From: Pyrodictiaceae archaeon
Lineage (GTDB): Archaea > Thermoproteota > Thermoprotei_A > Sulfolobales > Pyrodictiaceae
Assembly (NCBI GenBank): GCA_027046525.1
Contig: JALTYD010000196.1
Span: 1 to 10,725, forward strand
DNA length: 10,725 nucleotides
Direction of reading: 5' to 3'
This document shows positions 6,606 to 10,725 of this stretch, piece by piece. Numbering within the stretch: the stretch's first letter is position 1; each line of letters starts with the position of its first letter. The notes under the pieces are model-generated. The model was not told the origin of the DNA. It saw only the letters and a program-made list of their open reading frames with translations, and did no database searches. The position numbers and the translations under genes were made by a program.

Positions 6606-6615
6606 GTTTATATTC
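6606..6615 (-). promoter_or_regulatory. TATA-like box upstream of S24e, overlapping the stop of the preceding gene
   Basis: The minus strand reads GAATATAAAC, and the TAA in it is the stop codon of the dephospho-CoA kinase gene. Its centre is about 23 bases upstream of the GTG at 6588, which would give a leaderless or very short-leader mRNA for S24e, S27ae, Kae1 and Bud32. No activity evidence is available. Confidence 0.3.
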
Positions 6616-7099
6616 TACACGGTTCGAACATCTCGAGAATACTACTAGCAGTCTTCTTCTCGTAATACCCTACTCTAACTAATACTGCTGATAGATTAGG
6701 CATTCCATAGATTACTAGCATAGATTCATCAGCATACATTATAGCTGGGAGTGCAAGTAGGTCCTCTTCGCCATCAACTACTACTGCTATTCTTCCTCTC
6801 TTAATACCATCTCTTATAGCTCTTACTGCTTCTAGGCTTATAGTAGATCTAGGATTATAGACATTGATTTTCTCGTAGATATGTGGTAGCTGTGGACAGT
6901 CTCTTTCTATCCTCTTCTCTCTGCAATCGAAAATAGCTAGCCAGGGGTATACTCTGTATCGTAGTAGTTCTTCTAGAACATAGTCACCAATAGCGATTAT
7001 TTTCTCGTATCTCAGCTGTTGTCTATAACTACTAGTATCTGCTACTAGCTTAGATCTAAACACTATCGAGGAGAGATATGGTCTAAATTCTTCTGGCAT
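6608..7099 (-). CDS. GTP-dependent dephospho-CoA kinase (DUF359 family)
   Basis: DUF359 proteins perform the last step of archaeal CoA synthesis, phosphorylating dephospho-CoA with GTP, as shown for the Thermococcus kodakarensis enzyme. The 163-residue frame begins with ATG 7099. Motifs in order are IGDYVLEEL (37-45, usually GDVV), FDCREKR (57-63, with the family aspartate D58), NPRSTIS (82-88) and VDGEEDLLALPA (108-119). Some positions vary from what I remember as consensus (GDY for GDV, NPRS for NPPG). It lies 28 bases after spt4 and just before S24e, a neighbourhood I recall as common in archaea although CoA synthesis is unrelated to translation. Confidence 0.85.
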   Translation of the reverse strand: MPEEFRPYLSSIVFRSKLVADTSSYRQQLRYEKIIAIGDYVLEELLRYRVYPWLAIFDCREKRIERDCPQLPHIYEKINVYNPRSTISLEAVRAIRDGIKRGRIAVVVDGEEDLLALPAIMYADESMLVIYGMPNLSAVLVRVGYYEKKTASSILEMFEPCRI

Positions 7100-7127
7100 A
7101 CATAGTGCTTCTCTACCACCAGGTATA

Positions 7128-7343
7128 CTACCTCACCTTTATAGCATATCTACCAGGTTTTGTTATCTCTAATTTCTTCGCTATTTCAGACTTCTCTACA
7201 TCTATCACGATAACTATTCCATCCCAGTCATCGCTGATATCTGTTGAACCACAGACTGGGCATCTAACTGCATTCTTCGGTATGAGACTCTTACATTTTC
7301 TACAAGCTCTAAATGGTTTTCCTCTAGCACCTCTAGGAGCCAT
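7128..7343 (-). CDS. spt4: Transcription elongation factor Spt4 (RpoE'')
   Basis: Partner of Spt5/NusG; the heterodimer binds the RNA polymerase clamp and keeps elongation processive. The 71-residue product has the zinc ribbon CRKC (14-17) and CPVC (28-31), then DWDGIVIVIDVEKSEIAKKL and a short C-terminal strand, as in archaeal Spt4. ATG 7343 lies 6 bases after the rpoE1 stop, with only weak ribosome-binding sequence between, so translation is probably coupled to rpoE1. Confidence 0.95.
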   Translation of the reverse strand: MAPRGARGKPFRACRKCKSLIPKNAVRCPVCGSTDISDDWDGIVIVIDVEKSEIAKKLEITKPGRYAIKVR

Positions 7344-7349
7344 ACTCTA

Positions 7350-7910
7350 TCACTTCTTCTTTTCTTCTTTCTCTTCTCTACTAGTATACCATTCTTCTTT
7401 ACCCAGGTAGGGCTGTCTGAGAGTAAGCTGTGCACGTGGCCTAGAAAGAGGACCAGAGTATGCTACTGATACTATTCGTGCACGTACAGTATCTCCTACT
7501 TCTATTATCCTCCTAGTATTCTCTCCTATGAGAGCTCTCCTCTGTGGATCGTGGACTACTCTTTCATCCATTATCTGGCTTACATGTGCAAATCCCTCCA
7601 TAGGACCCATAGTAACAGTTAAACCATATCTCTGTATCTGTACTACTTGTCCTTCGACAACTTCTTTTACCTCTGGCTTATAGCTTAAGAGGTAGAATTC
7701 AGCTTCGTGGTATGTTGATCCATCGCCAGGTATTACTCGTCCTTCTTCGCTAACTTTTACATCTAGTACAGCTATTATAACACCTATATCTGGGTGTGTT
7801 GTACCTATAAAGCGCTCAGATAATACAAGTTTAGCTGCTTTCTCGAAAGGTAGGTTGAAGAATGGCGGAGGTATACGTACAATACCTCTAACTCTAGAGA
7901 GTCTATACAA
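7350..7910 (-). CDS. rpoE1: DNA-directed RNA polymerase subunit Rpo7 (RpoE1, RpoE')
   Basis: Stalk subunit of archaeal RNA polymerase, which binds with Rpo4 to the core and contacts exiting RNA. Residues 1-80 are the N-terminal domain, starting MYRLSRVRGIVRIPPPFF, the expected beginning of the family. Residues about 82-165 are an S1/OB domain with VEGQVVQIQRYGLTV and MEGFAHVSQI. The tail (EEKEEKKK) is highly charged. The start is TTG 7910 with GGAG seven bases upstream. A leader of about 60 bases with its own TATA box precedes it. Spt4 follows after 6 bases. Confidence 0.96.
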   Translation of the reverse strand: MYRLSRVRGIVRIPPPFFNLPFEKAAKLVLSERFIGTTHPDIGVIIAVLDVKVSEEGRVIPGDGSTYHEAEFYLLSYKPEVKEVVEGQVVQIQRYGLTVTMGPMEGFAHVSQIMDERVVHDPQRRALIGENTRRIIEVGDTVRARIVSVAYSGPLSRPRAQLTLRQPYLGKEEWYTSREEKEEKKK

Positions 7911-7971
7911 GCTTGTTCTCCACCTTAGTGTAATAGTCCTGTTGATATAGCTAAGCTACTACTTTCCACCG

Positions 7972-8002
7972 CCTAGCTAGGTATATACTAGGGTTTATAA
8001 AA
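7972..8002 (-). promoter_or_regulatory. Promoter of rpoE1 with palindrome at the expected transcription start
   Basis: The 108-base gap between the PIN gene and rpoE1 contains TTTTATAAA on the minus strand (8002-7994), a good archaeal TATA box. Transcription would start near 7972, within the perfect 10-bp palindrome CCTAGCTAGG (7972-7981). A second inverted repeat, TAGCT-A-AGCTA, lies in the leader at 7948-7958. CTAG is so common in this DNA that the palindromes may be accidental. Confidence 0.5.
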
Positions 8003-8018
8003 TATACATATACTCTTC

Positions 8019-8426
8019 TCAGCCTTCAAGCATTAAACCATGCATAGACTCTCTATAGTAGATATTAGGTACTCCCTTCTTCCTCAACCTCCTACGCAGC
8101 TCTCTATCGGCAGTAGCAGCTATAGCTTCTCTATCAAATAATACATACTCGATGATAGACTCATCAGCATCTCTAGCTTCAACTTCAACTACTCTACATT
8201 TGTGCTTCTCTATTGCTTCTAGTGCTAGTCTTGCAGCTCTCTTTTTCTCAGAAGTACTATTCTCTGCTATCTTCTCCAATTCTGCTAGTACTTGTCTAGT
8301 AATTATACACTCAGGTAGAGATTCTAGTACTCTAGATACTTCTTCGAAGACTGGTACACTATCGTAGAGCAGCATAAGGATACTAGTATCGAAGACTACG
8401 CGTTTTATCCTACTACTACACCCCAT
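8019..8426 (-). CDS. PIN-domain protein (Fcf1/FAF1-like nuclease fold)
   Basis: The 135-residue protein is essentially one PIN domain: FDTSILM (12-18) with D13, LAELEKI (48-54) with E49, DADESII with D88, and ATADRELRRRLRKKGVPNIYYR (104-125) with D107. The four acidic residues expected to bind the metal of a PIN ribonuclease are all present, so it is probably active. PIN proteins of this kind between eIF2-gamma and rpoE1 are a conserved archaeal arrangement. A role in rRNA processing like eukaryotic Fcf1 is suggested by context only. No antitoxin-like gene accompanies it, which argues against a VapC toxin. ATG 8426 lies inside the end of the eIF2-gamma gene (22-base overlap). Confidence 0.9.
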   Translation of the reverse strand: MGCSSRIKRVVFDTSILMLLYDSVPVFEEVSRVLESLPECIITRQVLAELEKIAENSTSEKKRAARLALEAIEKHKCRVVEVEARDADESIIEYVLFDREAIAATADRELRRRLRKKGVPNIYYRESMHGLMLEG

Positions 8427-9670
8427 CCAACAAGCCTCCAGCGCCCCATAATCTGTCTAGAAACAGCTACTCGTGCATTAGTCCACGTAGCTACTGGCCT
8501 CCTCAGCAAAACCTCGACAACATCTTTCTTTATACTCTTTACAATACCTAGTGTTATCGCAGTACCAACTGTTATCATAATTAGTTCTCTAGGTCTAATA
8601 GGCTGTGCTCTAATAAACTCTCGTGCACCAACTACTCTCTCAAACTGATGGTACTCTATAACTAGTTCATTCCATACTGGTGGTAGTTCTCCAGGCCTAC
8701 CAACAATATTCCCTACAAGATTATCTGCTTTAGCATAAGATGGATCTAGCTCTGTACCAATAGCAACTAAGCCACCAGGTTTAGCCTCACTTACTTCTAT
8801 TTCTCCGAATCTCAGATTAGTAACTTTAGTAACTACTGGCTCATACTTTATACGTCCTCTCTCTTCTACACGTATACCAGGTGCTATCTCTATCTCGTCT
8901 CCAACTCTAAGTACTCCCTGTATAATTGAGCCACCTATAACTCCTCCACGTAGCTTATCTATAGGTGTACCTGGCTTATTTACATCGAAACTCCTAGCAA
9001 CATACATGAGGGGCGGCTTCGAAGGATCTCTCTCTGGTGTAGGTATAAACTTCTCCATAGCCATAACTACTGCATCGATATTGACTCTATGGAGAGCACT
9101 AACAGGGATTATTGGAGCCTCTCTAGCAATAGTCTCTGATAAGAATTTCTTAATCTCAGCATAGTTCTTTATACTCTGTTCTCTCGTTACTACATCTACT
9201 TTGTTCTGGATAACTACAATCTTATCTACACCTACAATGCCGAGAGCTGCTGTATGCTCGTATGTTTGTGGCTGAGGACATTTCTCATTAGCAGCTATTA
9301 CTAGTAGTGCTCCATCCATTAGAGCAGCTCCAGATAACATAGTAGCCATAAGTATCTCGTGTCCAGGAGCATCTACATAAGATACTCTACGTAGTAGTTT
9401 AGGAGCTGTCCCCTCTGGGCATTTATCCGGAAATGGCTGATATGCTTCTATACCCTCGGCGCCTTCACAGTACCATATATCGCCTTCAGCATACCCTAGT
9501 TTTATAGTCATACCTCTCCGGAGTTCCTCACTATGCCTAGCTGTCCAGATCCCAGTTAATGCTTGTACGAGTGTAGTCTTGCCGTGATCTACGTGGCCAG
9601 CAGTACCAATATTTACCTCTGGCTGTCTCCGCCTCTGAGCTTCTATCTCCTCTCTATCTATCTTCGCCAA
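8405..9670 (-). CDS. eif2g: Translation initiation factor aIF2 gamma subunit
   Basis: GTPase core of aIF2, which brings initiator Met-tRNA to the small subunit. The 421 residues include G1 GHVDHGKT (25-32), switch 1 RRGMTIKLGY (51-60), G3 DAPGH (100-104), G4 NKVD (156-159) and G5 PVSAL (about 188-192). Beta-barrel domains II and III follow, ending GRWRLVGWG. The start is TTG 9670. The zinc knuckle is unusual. Sulfolobus has two CxxC pairs between switch 1 and G3, but here only the first cysteine of each remains (C68 and C84), the partners being A71 and G87. The rest closely follows the crenarchaeal sequence, so the factor should be functional. A 58-base gap with possible weak promoter sequence separates it from S6e. 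Confidence 0.98.
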   Translation of the reverse strand: MAKIDREEIEAQRRRQPEVNIGTAGHVDHGKTTLVQALTGIWTARHSEELRRGMTIKLGYAEGDIWYCEGAEGIEAYQPFPDKCPEGTAPKLLRRVSYVDAPGHEILMATMLSGAALMDGALLVIAANEKCPQPQTYEHTAALGIVGVDKIVVIQNKVDVVTREQSIKNYAEIKKFLSETIAREAPIIPVSALHRVNIDAVVMAMEKFIPTPERDPSKPPLMYVARSFDVNKPGTPIDKLRGGVIGGSIIQGVLRVGDEIEIAPGIRVEERGRIKYEPVVTKVTNLRFGEIEVSEAKPGGLVAIGTELDPSYAKADNLVGNIVGRPGELPPVWNELVIEYHQFERVVGAREFIRAQPIRPRELIMITVGTAITLGIVKSIKKDVVEVLLRRPVATWTNARVAVSRQIMGRWRLVGWGVVVG

Positions 9671-9728
9671 TTCTTACTAGCCCCTACTAGTGTTAAGCTA
9701 CTAGGAGTATTAAGATAGTACTCTCTAT

Positions 9729-10382
9729 CTACTTCTCCTCTGGATAGACTATTACTGTGTTTATCTGCACTATTTCGGGTCCTATTGTATTACCTCTAAC
9801 AGTCTTTCTCCTACGTTCGCCTTCCTCTCTAGGATGGAAGCCTGGAGGTTGTGATAATAGTACACGTTTCTTACCAGGACCTGGGATGGATGGAATCATC
9901 GGGAAACCACTATTATCGCTTCCTCCTCTAATCTCTAGTCTGTAGCCTGGAAGACCTACTATTGAGCCATCAAATGTATCTCCTATCCTTAAGCCTATTA
10001 GCTGGTCTGTATCTGGATCTAAGATAGATATCTGCCAAGCTTTAGCCCTAAATATAACACCACTAGTAGATTCTGCCCCAATAGCATCTCCCAGCCATTC
10101 TAGGCTTACTCTAACTTCATCTTCAGGTACTGATTCGTCTCTAACTACCCTGCAGGTATACTTTATCTTCTTATCTTCGTGCTTAATCCTAATAGTTGCT
10201 ACTCCATGTACGGGGTTGATCATCTCGATAAGCTTAGGGTTTACTCTACATATAGGTAGTGATCGTTTGCTCTTATGCTCATCTCTATATTCTATCTCTT
10301 CGTCTCCTACTATTCTAACAGGTATCTCTCTACTATTCTTCCCAGCTTTTGGATCTGAAATTACTATCCTAAACTCTGGCAT
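9729..10382 (-). CDS. rps6e: 30S ribosomal protein S6e, long crenarchaeal form
   Basis: Small-subunit ribosomal protein, 217 residues. The usual S6e core lies in the C-terminal half: LIGLRIGDTFDGSIVGLPGY (128-147), GGSDNSGFPM (153-162), KKRVLLSQPPGF (171-182) and GERRRKTVRGNTI (188-200). The first 110 residues form an extra domain starting MPEFRIVISDPKAGK, matching the arrangement in Sulfolobus S6e and supporting a crenarchaeal host. ATG 10382 has GAGGTG nine bases upstream, so its mRNA carries a leader. That leader probably includes part or all of the structured GC-rich stretch upstream. It is the first gene of the minus-strand cluster and is divergent from infB. Confidence 0.97.
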   Translation of the reverse strand: MPEFRIVISDPKAGKNSREIPVRIVGDEEIEYRDEHKSKRSLPICRVNPKLIEMINPVHGVATIRIKHEDKKIKYTCRVVRDESVPEDEVRVSLEWLGDAIGAESTSGVIFRAKAWQISILDPDTDQLIGLRIGDTFDGSIVGLPGYRLEIRGGSDNSGFPMIPSIPGPGKKRVLLSQPPGFHPREEGERRRKTVRGNTIGPEIVQINTVIVYPEEK

Positions 10383-10402
10383 GTATATCTACACCTCTAA
10401 TA

Positions 10403-10497
10403 GGTTCATCCCCGGGCCTACGCCCAGCATCCCCGCCCGAGGAGGCATAGCTCCTGGGCTGGGCCAGATATGAACCCACATACTACTGGGGTTTTTT
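10403..10497 (+). ncRNA. Structured GC-rich small RNA candidate (H/ACA-like), or S6e leader if read on the minus strand
   Basis: A GC-rich island of about 75 bases stands out between S6e and infB. GGTTCAT (10403-10409) pairs perfectly with ATGAACC (10470-10476). Inside, GCCCAGC (10422-10428) pairs with GCTGGGC (10458-10464), and AGGAG/CTCCT (10440-10444 with 10451-10455) closes a six-base loop. On the plus strand, ACA follows at 10478-10480, about 14 bases from the base of the upper helix, the spacing known for H/ACA guide RNAs; a run of six T's at 10492-10497 could end transcription. No kink-turn is recognised and the plus-strand TATA (near 10384-10389) is poorly placed. The same helices form on the minus strand as a leader ahead of S6e, so the direction is open. 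Confidence 0.45.
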
Positions 10498-10533
10498 AGT
10501 ATTATGTATAGCTCTAGTCTACAACTAGGTAGC

Positions 10534-10549
10534 GTTGTTAATAAACAAC
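10534..10549. promoter_or_regulatory. Candidate infB promoter element within an inverted repeat
   Basis: GTTGTT-AATA-AACAAC has perfect 6-bp arms. Its centre, TTAATAAAC, is TATA-like and would place transcription start near 10567, about 15 bases before the GTG of infB. AGGGG at 10569-10573 could be the ribosome binding site. Regulation through the repeat is inference. Confidence 0.35.
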
Positions 10550-10583
10550 AGAACTCTAACTAGACAATAGGGGTAGAAGAATA

Positions 10584-10725
10584 GTGTCTACTGAGAAGAA
10601 GCCACAGCTACGCCAGCCGATAGTAGTAGTATTAGGTCATGTAGATCATGGCAAGACTACACTACTAGATAAGATTAGAGGTACTACTGTAGCTGCTAGA
10701 GAACCAGGTCTTATAACCCAGCATG
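10584..10725 (+). CDS. infB: Translation initiation factor aIF5B (IF-2 family), N-terminal fragment cut by window edge
   Basis: aIF5B is the GTPase that promotes subunit joining in archaeal initiation. The 47 visible residues include [20 protein letters not shown], which contains the G1 P-loop GHVDHGKT, then [19 protein letters not shown], characteristic of aIF5B/eIF5B at switch 1. The start is GTG 10584; TAA at 10557-10559 is in frame upstream and no other start lies between. GGGG is about 10 bases upstream. The gene is divergent from S6e and shares with it an intergenic region of about 200 bases that holds the structured RNA candidate. The frame continues past the right edge. Confidence 0.95.
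   Translation, partial: MSTEKKPQLRQPIVVVLGHVDHGKTTLLDKIRGTTVAAREPGLITQH

Noticed and set aside
8019..8426. VapC-type toxin of a toxin-antitoxin pair
   Set aside because: The PIN fold fits, but no small antitoxin gene is adjacent; it overlaps eIF2-gamma and sits in a conserved housekeeping cluster.
10403..10477. tRNA gene (75 bases, 7-bp closing helix)
   Set aside because: Length and closing helix fit, but neither strand has a proper T loop (A58 would be T), a T stem or a D arm. Internal pairing is one long nested hairpin rather than a cloverleaf.
10501..10583. Additional gene between the structured RNA and infB
   Set aside because: Only short frames with stops; the stretch is better explained as the infB promoter and leader.
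1..10725. CRISPR array, complete insertion sequence or tandem repeat tract
   Set aside because: I saw no regularly spaced repeats and no transposase with terminal inverted repeats; recurrent ctagta-like words are dispersed and reflect general composition.

Overview
The window reads as chromosomal DNA from an archaeon of the Thermoproteota (crenarchaeal side), probably a hyperthermophile. The evidence is an information-processing cluster of purely archaeal/eukaryal type: S6e, eIF2-gamma, Rpo7/RpoE1, Spt4, S24e, S27ae, Kae1, Bud32 and aIF5B. S6e is the long form with an extra N-terminal domain of about 110 residues, as in Sulfolobus. Kae1 and Bud32 are separate overlapping genes. Many starts are GTG or TTG. 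The DNA is fairly AT-rich, strongly favours CTA/GTA/ATA/AGA codons, and is unusually full of the tetranucleotide CTAG. I do not name a genus.

Layout. Positions 1-282 (minus) hold the N-terminal end of a gene running off the left edge. It has a helix-turn-helix and codon usage unlike the rest, and I think it is the start of an archaeal tyrosine recombinase (integrase) or a related mobile-element protein. It begins just past the 3' end of tRNA-Arg(TCG) (367-445, minus), which suggests the left part of the window is the edge of an integrated element. A perfect 17-bp palindrome lies between its TATA box and start codon. Upstream of the tRNA on the same strand is argS (495-2456), the synthetase for that tRNA family.

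Divergent from argS is a small plus-strand operon: a four-CBS-repeat protein whose 5' end contains an apparent +1 frameshift, a previously unmarked 35-residue single-membrane-helix ORF (3390-3497) with a strong ribosome binding site, and a DUF2283 protein. It ends in a convergent overlap where one CTAG supplies the stop codons of both strands.

From 3696 to 10382 all genes lie on the minus strand, tightly packed and often overlapping. In transcription order they are S6e, eIF2-gamma, a PIN-domain protein, RpoE1, Spt4, GTP-dependent dephospho-CoA kinase, S24e, S27ae, Kae1, Bud32 and XTP/dITP diphosphatase. This set links ribosome assembly and initiation, transcription elongation, CoA synthesis, the t6A tRNA modification (KEOPS) and nucleotide-pool sanitation. 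An internal promoter before rpoE1 is visible and another before S24e is possible.

Between S6e and the divergent infB (aIF5B) gene at the right edge is a GC-rich, highly structured stretch (10403-10480). I annotate it as a candidate small RNA, possibly H/ACA-like, or alternatively the structured leader of the S6e mRNA.

The points most worth a second look are the tRNA-Arg/integrase-like junction with its operator palindrome, the structured RNA, the frameshifted CBS gene and hidden membrane microprotein, the half-lost zinc knuckle of eIF2-gamma, and a strong composition gradient within argS. I see no CRISPR array, no defence system and no complete insertion sequence.
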